From Dehalococcoidales bacterium (GTDB taxonomy: Bacteria; Chloroflexota; Dehalococcoidia; Dehalococcoidales; RBG-16-60-22): a DNA stretch of 39,468 bases. The notes beneath the pieces were generated by a model. The model was not told the origin of the DNA and did no database searches. It saw only the letters and a list, made by a program, of their open reading frames with translations. The translations under genes were made by a program, and so were the position numbers. The stretch spans positions 1 through 39,468 of the forward strand of contig JAFGHK010000082.1 of NCBI GenBank assembly GCA_016930185.1, written 5' to 3'. This document shows, piece by piece, positions 30,133-39,468 of this stretch (position 1 is the stretch's first letter; every line of letters starts with the position of its first letter).

Positions 30133-31770
30133 ATGCCGAAGTATATCTTTGTAACCGGTGGCGTAGTGAGTTCCGTAGGGAAAGGCATCACTGTCGCTTC
30201 CATCGGCACGATACTGAAAAGTCGCGGGGTTACGGTGGCGGTGCAGAAGCTAGACCCGTATCTGAACGTCGACCCGGGCACGATGTCCCCCTACCAGCAC
30301 GGCGAGGTCTTCGTCACCAAGGACGGCGCAGAGACCGACCTCGACCTGGGGAATTACGAGCGGTTTATCGACATCGAGTGCACGGCGGACTCCAACACGA
30401 CCTCCGGCCAGATATACAGCGCTTTGATTACCAAGGAAAGGCGGGGGGACTTCCTGGGGGGCACGATACAGATAGTGCCGCACCTTACCAACGAAATAAA
30501 GGACCGGTTCAGAAAGCTTGCGGACAAGTCCGGGGCGGAGGTGATACTGATAGAGGTGGGGGGCACGGTGGGCGATATCGAGGGGCAGCCGTTCCTAGAA
30601 GCCATCCGCCAGATGAGAAACGACGTGGGCAGGAACAACGTGCTTTACATTCACGTTACCTTCCTACCCTACCTGGTGTCCACCGGCGAGCTGAAGACCA
30701 AGCCCACGCAGCACAGCGTCAACGAGCTGCGGCGTATCGGTATCCAGCCGGATGTGATTATCTGCCGCAGCGATTATGAAATTGCGGAAAACTTAAGGGA
30801 TAAAATATCGCTTTTCTGCGACGTGGTGAAGGAGGCAGTAATTCCCCTGCCGACCATGCCCACGATATATGAAATCCCGCTAATGCTGGAGGAATGGGGC
30901 ATCGGGCAGTTAATCGTGGACAAACTCGGAATTAAGGCGCAAGGCAAGGACCTGACAGAATGGCGTTCAATGGTGGAACGTATAAAAGAACCGCACGAGC
31001 CGGTGAAAATAGCGCTGGTGGGGAAATACGTGGAGCTAAACGACGCCTATTACTCGGTAAGGGAGGCTTTATACCACGCGGCCCTCCATAACAACCGGTC
31101 GCTAGACCTGTTCTGGGTACACTCGGAGGATTTGGACAAGTCAGATGCCGATACTTTACTAAACACCGCCCAGGGGATTATCGTCCCGGGCGGGTTCGGG
31201 ATACGGGGCATCGAGGGGATGGTCAAGGCAGCCAGGTACGCCCGCGAGAATAAAATACCGTACTTCGGGCTCTGCCTAGGACTGCAGGTCATGGTCGTCG
31301 AGTTTGCCCGCTATGTTTTAAACAGTGACGAGCCGAACTCAACAGAGTTCAATACGAAGACAAGTCACCCGGTTATCGACTATATGGTGGAGCAAAAAAA
31401 GATACTCACCAAAGGCGCCACGATGCGGCTGGGTAATTACCCGTGCAAACTGCTGGACGGCAGCCTGGCGGCAAAAGCCTACGGGCAGCCGCTGGTAGAG
31501 GAGCGGCACCGGCACCGCCTTGAATTCAACAACGAGTACCGCGAGCCTCTGGGCAAAGCGGGGATGGTTTTCAGCGGGGTCTCACCAGATGACAAGCTGG
31601 TGGAAATCTGCGAACTCAAAGACCACCCCTGGATGCTGGGGTGCCAGTTCCACCCGGAGTTTCTCTCGAGGCCGGGGCGGCCACAGCCGCTCTTCCGGGA
31701 GTTTATCGGGGTGGCTAAAGACGTATTAAGAGAAGGCGCACAGCCGCCGCTGCCGATGGCAAACGATTGA
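30133..31770 (+). CDS. pyrG: CTP synthase
   Basis: 'KYIFVTGGVVSSVGKGI', 'LDPYLNVDPGTMSPYQHGEVFV', GATase 'FGLCLGLQVMVVEFAR'. Confidence 0.97.
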   Translation: MPKYIFVTGGVVSSVGKGITVASIGTILKSRGVTVAVQKLDPYLNVDPGTMSPYQHGEVFVTKDGAETDLDLGNYERFIDIECTADSNTTSGQIYSALITKERRGDFLGGTIQIVPHLTNEIKDRFRKLADKSGAEVILIEVGGTVGDIEGQPFLEAIRQMRNDVGRNNVLYIHVTFLPYLVSTGELKTKPTQHSVNELRRIGIQPDVIICRSDYEIAENLRDKISLFCDVVKEAVIPLPTMPTIYEIPLMLEEWGIGQLIVDKLGIKAQGKDLTEWRSMVERIKEPHEPVKIALVGKYVELNDAYYSVREALYHAALHNNRSLDLFWVHSEDLDKSDADTLLNTAQGIIVPGGFGIRGIEGMVKAARYARENKIPYFGLCLGLQVMVVEFARYVLNSDEPNSTEFNTKTSHPVIDYMVEQKKILTKGATMRLGNYPCKLLDGSLAAKAYGQPLVEERHRHRLEFNNEYREPLGKAGMVFSGVSPDDKLVEICELKDHPWMLGCQFHPEFLSRPGRPQPLFREFIGVAKDVLREGAQPPLPMAND

Positions 31771-31780
31771 GGAGGGAAAT

Positions 31781-32434
31781 ATGCAGATATTCCTGGATAC
31801 CGCAAATATCGACCAGATAAGGGAGGCCGCAGGTCTGGGGATTATCAGCGGGGTGACGACCAATCCTTCTTTGGTAGCCAGGGAGACCACCTCCGATTAC
31901 GAAGCGGTAACGAAGAAAATCTGCTCTATCGTCAGCGGGCCAGTGTCCGTAGAGGTGCTGGCGGAAGACGCCGAGGCGATGATAAAAGAAGCCCGGGTTA
32001 AAGCCGCCTGGGCGCCCAACGTAAATATCAAGATACCCATGACAGCCGAGGGACTTAAGGCGACCTCGGTGTTAAGCAAGGAAGATATTAAAATAAATAT
32101 GACGCTATGTTTCTCGGCGAACCAGGCACTGCTAGCGGCGCTGGCCGGGGCTACCTACGCGAGTATATTCATCGGGAGGCTGGACGACGCCGGTCACGAC
32201 GGCATGCAGGTGGTAGAGGACACGATGATGATACTGGCTAATTACCCGGAGCTGGACGCACAACTGATAGCGGCGAGTATCCGCAATCCGATGCATGTCA
32301 CCCGCGCCGCATTGGCCGGAGTCGATGTGGCTACCGTGCCTTATGCCGTGCTTATGCAAATGATGCGGCATCCGTTAACAGATATAGGTATAAAACGCTT
32401 CCTGGCCGATTGGAAAAGCGTATCTAAAAAATAG
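31781..32434 (+). CDS. Transaldolase / fructose-6-phosphate aldolase-like
   Basis: 'MQIFLDTANIDQIREAAGLGIISGVTTNPSLVARE', 'NVNIKIPMTAEGLKA', 'FIGRLDDAGHDGM'. Confidence 0.93.
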   Translation: MQIFLDTANIDQIREAAGLGIISGVTTNPSLVARETTSDYEAVTKKICSIVSGPVSVEVLAEDAEAMIKEARVKAAWAPNVNIKIPMTAEGLKATSVLSKEDIKINMTLCFSANQALLAALAGATYASIFIGRLDDAGHDGMQVVEDTMMILANYPELDAQLIAASIRNPMHVTRAALAGVDVATVPYAVLMQMMRHPLTDIGIKRFLADWKSVSKK

Positions 32435-32488
32435 TAAATAAATGACACCCTTCCCCCCGGGGAGATGGGACCAGAGCGAGGTGGAACC

Positions 32489-33772
<1,284 letters not shown>

Positions 33773-33775
33773 ACT

Positions 33776-34102
33776 ATGCAAATCAAAAAGACGTACACAG
33801 AAGTAAATCCCGAACTGCTTAACGCGGAGATAAAGGACTTTATACTCAAACAGGGGGCGGAGCTGGGGGAGAACAAGCTGGAGACCTTCACCCTGCCGGA
33901 TGAATCGGCAACATTCATTACCCGCAGCACGATGACCTTCAGCATCTCCAATAAGGAAGCCCTGCGGGTGCACATGGTGGGCTCCGTCAGGGGAGAGACC
34001 AAGCTGATGATGGACATAGACGAGAAGCTCTTCCCACAGGAGAAACTTAACGCCCTGCAGAGCGACCTCGACTTTATCTTCAGCAACTACGAAGCGAAGT
34101 AG
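33776..34102 (+). CDS. Hypothetical protein downstream of rho
   Basis: 108-aa ORF starting 3 nt after the rho stop; its 3' end is duplicated at 35349-35390. Confidence 0.65.
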   Translation: MQIKKTYTEVNPELLNAEIKDFILKQGAELGENKLETFTLPDESATFITRSTMTFSISNKEALRVHMVGSVRGETKLMMDIDEKLFPQEKLNALQSDLDFIFSNYEAK

Positions 34103-34117
34103 TCCCAGGCTAATACC
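34062..34117 (+). repeat. Direct-repeat zone A flanking the LRR gene (gene-end copy plus CAGGCTAATACC)
   Basis: 34062-34103 is 38/42 identical to 35349-35390; CAGGCTAATACC at 34106-34117. Confidence 0.8.
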
Positions 34118-34135
34118 ACCGGCTTTCCGCGCGGG

Positions 34136-35203
34136 CTAGTCATATATAATGTCGCCAAGGAATACACTCACGTCGCCCTCTTCAAGTCGGGGGATGACCG
34201 TTTCCAGTGATAACGTATCCAGCGGATTACCGTAAAGGTAAAGTTGCGGAGACCGATTGCAGTCTACCTGCCACCCGTTCGCCAGTAAAGGCGAGATATC
34301 CCGGACCAGATTATCTTCCAGTCCGACAATATAGAGATTTACCAGACCGGATAAAATCGAGACGTCGCTGATTTGATTCGCATTCAGAGAGAGGCACCTT
34401 AACGCCGAAGCGCCGGCCAAAGGCGAAATATCGACGATACGGTTATAATCCAGGTACAAAATATCCAATACTTTTAATTCCGCCAAAGGACTGATGTCAG
34501 TGATAACATTATGGCGGCAATGTAACGTTTCCAGCGCAATACAGGTCTTCAGTGGCGAGAGGTCTTCAATATAGTTTCCCGAGATGTTCAAACGCTCAAG
34601 ACTCTCTAAACCGGCAAGGGGGGAGAGGTCGCTGATTTCATTATCGCGGGCCTCGAGGTACTCGAGACCGATGATTGCTGACAGCGGAGAGATATCCTCG
34701 ATTTTGTTGCAGGAGATATCCAGAGCAACAAGATTATCCAGACCGGCTAACGGCATGAGGTCGGAAATGCGATTACCGCACAGGGAGAGACCGTTAAGTC
34801 CGGTCATAACGAATAAAGGCGATAAGTCCCCGATATCATTCATATCGGCGGAAAGCGTATGCAGCCGATACAAATTACAGAGAGGCGAGAGGTCGCGAAT
34901 ATTATTATGGTCAAGATTAAGGTATTCCAGGTTAACACAGTACTCGAGGCCGGTGAGGTCGGTGATACCTGCATACCATTCAGTGAGCGTTGTTACTTTT
35001 TCGAGCTGGGCGACATCAAGGTCCGCCGGAGATATACCTAGGTTCTCACATATAGCCACTCTTAATGCTTTATCAGGGACAAGGCCAGACTCACCAGCGG
35101 CAGAGGCCGCTATTTTACCTGCCCCCCAGGAACCAACGATGATAAACACCAGCGCGGTGGCTACCAGCACCGGAGTGAAGATATTATACCTGTGCTTCAA
35201 CAT
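34136..35203 (-). CDS. Leucine-rich repeat protein with N-terminal signal/TM segment
   Basis: About ten ~22-aa 'LxxLxLxxNxIxDISPLAGL' (SDS22/internalin-like) units after a hydrophobic N-terminus. Confidence 0.92.
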   Translation of the reverse strand: MLKHRYNIFTPVLVATALVFIIVGSWGAGKIAASAAGESGLVPDKALRVAICENLGISPADLDVAQLEKVTTLTEWYAGITDLTGLEYCVNLEYLNLDHNNIRDLSPLCNLYRLHTLSADMNDIGDLSPLFVMTGLNGLSLCGNRISDLMPLAGLDNLVALDISCNKIEDISPLSAIIGLEYLEARDNEISDLSPLAGLESLERLNISGNYIEDLSPLKTCIALETLHCRHNVITDISPLAELKVLDILYLDYNRIVDISPLAGASALRCLSLNANQISDVSILSGLVNLYIVGLEDNLVRDISPLLANGWQVDCNRSPQLYLYGNPLDTLSLETVIPRLEEGDVSVFLGDIIYD

Positions 35204-35268
35204 TTTCCCCCGCCATGAGAACGGAATATCCTATATAAATTATAAGTGATGAGAGTGGATGTGTGGTG

Positions 35269-35390
35269 CAGGCTAATACCCAAATATTATAGTCAGCAGC
35301 ACTGAATTTTATCCGAGTTGTGGGAAATGAGGCCGGATTACTACAACTGCGACCCGGACTTTATCTTCAGCAGCTACGAAGCGGAGTAGT
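35269..35390 (+). repeat. Direct-repeat zone B flanking the LRR gene (CAGGCTAATACC plus gene-end remnant)
   Basis: CAGGCTAATACC 35269-35280; gene-end copy 35349-35390 reads DPDFIFSSYEAE*, cf. DLDFIFSNYEAK*. Confidence 0.8.
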
Positions 35391-35438
35391 AGCCGCGTTA
35401 GATTCAGCTTCTAAAAAACTGCAAGATTCTTGCTTCCT

Positions 35439-35468
35439 TTGAGTCCTCCCGGACAATGCTGGTATAAT
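35439..35468 (+). promoter_or_regulatory. Predicted promoter TTGAGT-N18-TATAAT
   Basis: Upstream of the small membrane protein at 35545. Confidence 0.4.
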
Positions 35469-35544
35469 CTATACCTGCTATCCCATTTAACAGGATAACA
35501 GCGAAAAGTAGAACTTGATAAATTAACCAGCAAGGGAGGTAATT

Positions 35545-35790
35545 ATGATTATTGCAGGTCTGGCGCTTACGGTAGCAGGCTGGCTCGCCCAGATATACCG
35601 GACAGTCTATAAAAAGGAAAATCGTCTTTGCCCGACTTTTCTCGTTCTTTATGCCGTCGGTTGTATTCTCCTTACAATCGGCAATTTTACCAATAACGAC
35701 GTTACCGGCGGAGTTTTGAACTTAGTAGATGTGATATTACCTATCGTTTTACTGTGGACTGTCTTATTCGTCCGGAAAGCGGCACAGTAA
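35545..35790 (+). CDS. Small membrane protein (about 3 TM)
   Basis: 81-aa hydrophobic ORF with SD GGGAGG upstream. Confidence 0.75.
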   Translation: MIIAGLALTVAGWLAQIYRTVYKKENRLCPTFLVLYAVGCILLTIGNFTNNDVTGGVLNLVDVILPIVLLWTVLFVRKAAQ

Positions 35791-35800
35791 AAATTACAAG

Positions 35801-36871
35801 TTATTGCCGCGCCTTGGGATACGAGCCGAGGATTTTCACGAAGACGGAGTGCTCTTCCAGCGCCCTGATAGCGACGCGGACTTCCTTTTCCTCGTGGTGG
35901 CCGGAGAAGTCCATATAGAAGTTGTATTCCCAGGGCTGGTGGCGAGTGGGACGGCTTTCCAGCTTGGAGAGGTTGATATCTCTCATAGCAAATTCCCCAA
36001 GGCAGTCGTAAAGCGCGCCGGACTTGTGCTTCAGGGAAAAGACGATAGACGTTTTATCATTGCCGGTAGGCGGGGAGTCCTCTTTAGAAAGAATGAAAAA
36101 GCGGGTGAAATTATGGGGATTATCCTCGATTTCCTTGGCCAGCACCTTCATGCCGTAGAGTTCGGCGGCACGGGCGGAGGCGACGGCGGCGGAGTCCAGC
36201 CGCTTTTCCTCCTTTATCATCCTGACGCTGCCGGCAGTATCGGAGGCGGGCACGATTTCCGCGTTAAGCTGCTTTAAGAAGTTGCGGCACTGCGCCAGGG
36301 CCTGCGGGTGGGAATAAACAAATTTAACAGCGTCCAGTCCGGCGCCTTCCATGGCGATAAGACAGTGGCTGATACGCATCTCCGTCTCACCGCAGACCAT
36401 GAGAGGCGAATCAAGAAGCAGGTCGTAGGCGCGGGTAATGCTGCCTTCCAGCGAGTTTTCCACCGGCACCAGAGCAAAGGGGACATCGCCGTTCTCCACC
36501 GACTCAAAGACCTCGTCGATGGTATCATAGGGAACGCCGCGGGTAGATTTCCCGAAGAAACGTAGGGCGGCCTCCTCGGTGTAAGCGCCCGGCTCGCCCT
36601 GGAAAGCCACGGCGACGCCCTGAATTTTCTTGCTGGCGCTGATTATCTGCCGGTAGATACTTTCAACGTCGCCGGCGCTGATTTTTTTGTCGCGGGCGAG
36701 GGCGCGCACATGCTTGAGAACGCGCAGCTCCCTTTCCCTGTCCTCGATAAGGCGGCTGGTCTTGTTCTTGCCTTTACCGATTTCCCTGGAAATAATTTGC
36801 CGCTCGGCGATAAGCTCGACGATGCGGGCGTCTATCGCGTCGATTTTCTTTCTCAAGTCGTCCAGTTTCAT
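35801..36871 (-). CDS. pheA: Bifunctional chorismate mutase / prephenate dehydratase
   Basis: '[33 protein letters not shown]', '[15 protein letters not shown]', ACT '[21 protein letters not shown]'. Confidence 0.95.
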   Translation of the reverse strand: MKLDDLRKKIDAIDARIVELIAERQIISREIGKGKNKTSRLIEDRERELRVLKHVRALARDKKISAGDVESIYRQIISASKKIQGVAVAFQGEPGAYTEEAALRFFGKSTRGVPYDTIDEVFESVENGDVPFALVPVENSLEGSITRAYDLLLDSPLMVCGETEMRISHCLIAMEGAGLDAVKFVYSHPQALAQCRNFLKQLNAEIVPASDTAGSVRMIKEEKRLDSAAVASARAAELYGMKVLAKEIEDNPHNFTRFFILSKEDSPPTGNDKTSIVFSLKHKSGALYDCLGEFAMRDINLSKLESRPTRHQPWEYNFYMDFSGHHEEKEVRVAIRALEEHSVFVKILGSYPKARQ

Positions 36872-37959
36872 TTCAATACCCTCGGAATTAGGCCGGCCCT
36901 CATGGCGAAGTCGCAGAGCGTTACCGACATCATGGCGGCGACAACCGGCACGGCCCGGGGGACGATGCAGACATCATGCCGTCCGCCGACTTTAATCGTT
37001 GTGTCTTTCATTTTTTCAATATCTACGGTCGACTGCTCCAAGCCGATAGATGCAGTTGGTTTTACAGCCACCCTGGTTACGATAGGCATACCGTTACTGA
37101 TACCGCCGAGAATACCGCCGGCGTTATTGGTCTTAGTGACGATTTGGCCTTTCTCGATGGTAAAGGGGTCGTTATTCTCCGAGCCCTTGAGACGGGCGGC
37201 GGTGAAGCCCGCCCCGAACTCCACGCCTTTAACGGCCGGTATGTCTGCAAGCGATTTGGCCAATTCGCCGTTAAGGCTTTCGAAAATGGGCTCGCCGAGG
37301 CCGACGGGCACATTGAGAGCAATGCCTTCTATAATGCCGCCGAGGCTATCCCCCTCTATTTTCACCTTTTCTATCAGCGCCGCCATTTTAGTCGAGGCGG
37401 CGGCGTCAGCACAGGCGAGGGGGTCTTTTAGCGCTTTTTTCCTTATTTCTTCATAAGGTAGAGTACGAGCGTCAATACCGCCGATAGTCACCGTGTGGGC
37501 GAAGACTTCAACACCGATATTTCTTAAGATTTTCCCGGCAACGGCACCCGCCATGACAAAAGCGGCGGTCATACGGCCGGAGAACATACCCCCGCCGCGC
37601 CAATCGTTAAAGCCGCCGTATTTAACCCGGGCAGTGAAATCGGCTTGACCGGGGCGCAGTTTCGACCTGATTGCCTCATAGGCCGAATCGTCAACATCTT
37701 CATTCATAATAAGCAGGCAGATAGGGGCGCCGGTGGTAAAGCCTCCAAGCACGCCGGAAAGAATTTCTACTTTGTCCTTTTCACGTCGGGAAGTGGAAGC
37801 CGCACCGGTACCGGCACGCCGACGGTCCAGTTCCGGCTGGATATCGGCGGCGGCCAGGGGAAGGCTGGCAGGACAGCCGTCGATAACGACCCCGACACAC
37901 CTGCCGTGGCTTTCACCGAAGGCAGTAATGGTGAATAATTTACCCAGACTGTTGCTCAT
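36868..37959 (-). CDS. aroC: Chorismate synthase
   Basis: '[31 protein letters not shown]', '[32 protein letters not shown]'; start at 37959, not 38196. Confidence 0.96.
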   Translation of the reverse strand: MSNSLGKLFTITAFGESHGRCVGVVIDGCPASLPLAAADIQPELDRRRAGTGAASTSRREKDKVEILSGVLGGFTTGAPICLLIMNEDVDDSAYEAIRSKLRPGQADFTARVKYGGFNDWRGGGMFSGRMTAAFVMAGAVAGKILRNIGVEVFAHTVTIGGIDARTLPYEEIRKKALKDPLACADAAASTKMAALIEKVKIEGDSLGGIIEGIALNVPVGLGEPIFESLNGELAKSLADIPAVKGVEFGAGFTAARLKGSENNDPFTIEKGQIVTKTNNAGGILGGISNGMPIVTRVAVKPTASIGLEQSTVDIEKMKDTTIKVGGRHDVCIVPRAVPVVAAMMSVTLCDFAMRAGLIPRVLK

Positions 37960-39298
37960 CGATTTGTATCTCCCCACCAATTTTTTGAAAATCCTTCCAG
38001 AAATCGGGATATGTCTTGGCAACACATTCGGCGCCGCTGATAGCCACATTGCCCAGAGCCGAGCCCAGCACGGCGAAAGCCATAGCAATACGGTGGTCAT
38101 CATGACTCCTGAGATTAATAGATTCCTGTGTAGCGCCGGCGAAAAATTCCGCCGCCGAAGGGGCCTCGTCAAGAGTCTCGTCCGCACCTTCATCATCCGT
38201 CTTCCAGAAAACGTTCATACCCTTTATAGTCAGGCGGTCCTCTTGTTCCCCGACTTCAACGCCCAACTTGGCCAGGCCTTCTCTCATAACAGATACTCGG
38301 TTCGACTCTTTGAGACGGGCACGGCGAATACCGATTAATTCGCTAGTGCCTTTAGCCAGGCCCGCCAGCACCGCCATCGTGGGCAGCAGGTCAATGCAGT
38401 CGGAAAGGTCGGCGTGGATTGCTTTCAGCCGGCCGTGAGCGATGGCAACATTACTCCCGGAAATCCTCACCCTGGCGCCCATGTTACGCAACATATCAAT
38501 AATAGCGCGGTCGCCCTGCAGGCTGGCGGTATTCAAGTTCTGGACCACTACTCCCTCCTCGGATATTGCCCCAAGTGCCAGGAAATACGAAGCCGACGAC
38601 CAGTCTCCTTCTATCTTGATATTAGTCGGCTGGTACCTCTGGCGCAGGATGATGAACATATTACCTTCCCGATGTACATTTATCCCGAACTGCTTGAGAC
38701 ACCGGAGTGTCATAATGACGTAGGGTTTGGATGTCAACGGGGTGGTCAACTTGATGCTGACTACCTTGGGAGCAAAGGGGCCTATCAGCAGCAAGGCGGA
38801 AATAAACTGCGAACTGACATTGCCAGCGATTTCCGTTATGCCGCCTTTGAAATCGCCTCCCTCGACGGTTACGGGTGGAAGTCCCGTTTTTTCGGCCGAG
38901 GCTTTCACCCCCATTTTCACCAGAGCATCAACAAGCGTGCCTATAGGTCTGCGGCTAAGCAAGGGCCCGCCTACCAGCCGATGCCGACCGGGAATAAGAG
39001 CACAGAGGGCGGTCATAAACCTCAAGGTAGTGGCCGATTCTCCACAGTCGAGGTCGCCGTTATGGACGCGGAACTTACCGCCGGTGACTTTCCAGACATC
39101 GTCCTCGCGGCGGATAACCGTACCCAGTTTTATCAGGACATTAAGGGCGGCGAGTGTATCATCACTGACCAGCGGATTGACAATCTCGCTCTCACCCTGG
39201 CTCAAGGCGGCACACACCAGCGCCCTGACAGTCAGGCTTTTAGAGGAAGGCACCCACACGCCCCCGGTAACGCTACCCCTGCCGACGATTACTCTCAT
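37940..39298 (-). CDS. aroA: 3-phosphoshikimate 1-carboxyvinyltransferase (EPSP synthase)
   Basis: '[17 protein letters not shown]', '[18 protein letters not shown]', '[19 protein letters not shown]', '[15 protein letters not shown]'. Confidence 0.96.
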   Translation of the reverse strand: MRVIVGRGSVTGGVWVPSSKSLTVRALVCAALSQGESEIVNPLVSDDTLAALNVLIKLGTVIRREDDVWKVTGGKFRVHNGDLDCGESATTLRFMTALCALIPGRHRLVGGPLLSRRPIGTLVDALVKMGVKASAEKTGLPPVTVEGGDFKGGITEIAGNVSSQFISALLLIGPFAPKVVSIKLTTPLTSKPYVIMTLRCLKQFGINVHREGNMFIILRQRYQPTNIKIEGDWSSASYFLALGAISEEGVVVQNLNTASLQGDRAIIDMLRNMGARVRISGSNVAIAHGRLKAIHADLSDCIDLLPTMAVLAGLAKGTSELIGIRRARLKESNRVSVMREGLAKLGVEVGEQEDRLTIKGMNVFWKTDDEGADETLDEAPSAAEFFAGATQESINLRSHDDHRIAMAFAVLGSALGNVAISGAECVAKTYPDFWKDFQKIGGEIQIDEQQSG

Positions 39299-39467
39299 AG
39301 TCCTTTAGCATCTCCAGCACTTTAGTCACAACACCCTCAATATTTAGGCGGGAGGTATTCACCATGATATCCGCAGCGCGATTATAAAAGGGGCGACGCA
39401 ACTCAAGCAGTTTTTTAATCTCCTGCGCGCGGTCGGCCACATTCAGCAGCGGCCGGCCATCCTTATC
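39273..39467 (-). CDS. aroK: Shikimate kinase, C-terminal part (partial at window edge)
   Basis: Own minus-strand translation: [64 protein letters not shown]; typical shikimate kinase tail; not in the ORF track because it lacks a start. Confidence 0.85.
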   Translation of the reverse strand, partial: DKDGRPLLNVADRAQEIKKLLELRRPFYNRAADIMVNTSRLNIEGVVTKVLEMLKDYESNRRQG

Positions 39468-39468
39468 A

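Noticed and set aside
37960-38196. N-terminal extension of aroC in the ORF track
   Set aside because: It overlaps aroA and does not look like chorismate synthase; the canonical start is MSNSLGK at 37959.

Overview
The window looks like a chromosomal segment of a Chloroflexota/Dehalococcoidia-like bacterium; this taxonomic guess comes from gene order and protein style only. Most of it is housekeeping: a tungstate/molybdate ABC transporter, SDR plus thiolase, corA, a queuosine-precursor transporter, nnr-coaX-coaBC, valS, secA, prs, cysK, glyA, pyrG, transaldolase, rho, and a tightly overlapping aroK-aroA-aroC-pheA operon. The accessory signal sits in a few places. (1) The left edge is a tRNA-Met-anchored island with a partial tyrosine recombinase, a second truncated recombinase abutting the tRNA, and a HEPN-like protein. 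(2) An AT-rich nuclease-like gene with a possible C-terminal DNA-binding domain lies between coaBC and valS. (3) An AT-rich three-gene cassette downstream of secA encodes an EVE/PUA-like plus PD-(D/E)XK-like fusion and two small Cys-rich proteins. (4) A dispersed family of short palindromes (TGGATTCC...GGAATGAC) shows compensatory arm changes, and related hairpins supply the C-terminal codons of two genes. (5) A 38-bp promoter-bearing repeat occurs in front of two unrelated genes. (6) An LRR gene is bracketed by short direct repeats and a duplicated gene end. (7) A ModE/TunR-like operator overlaps the predicted wtp promoter. All functional calls come from reading the sequence; no searches were run.
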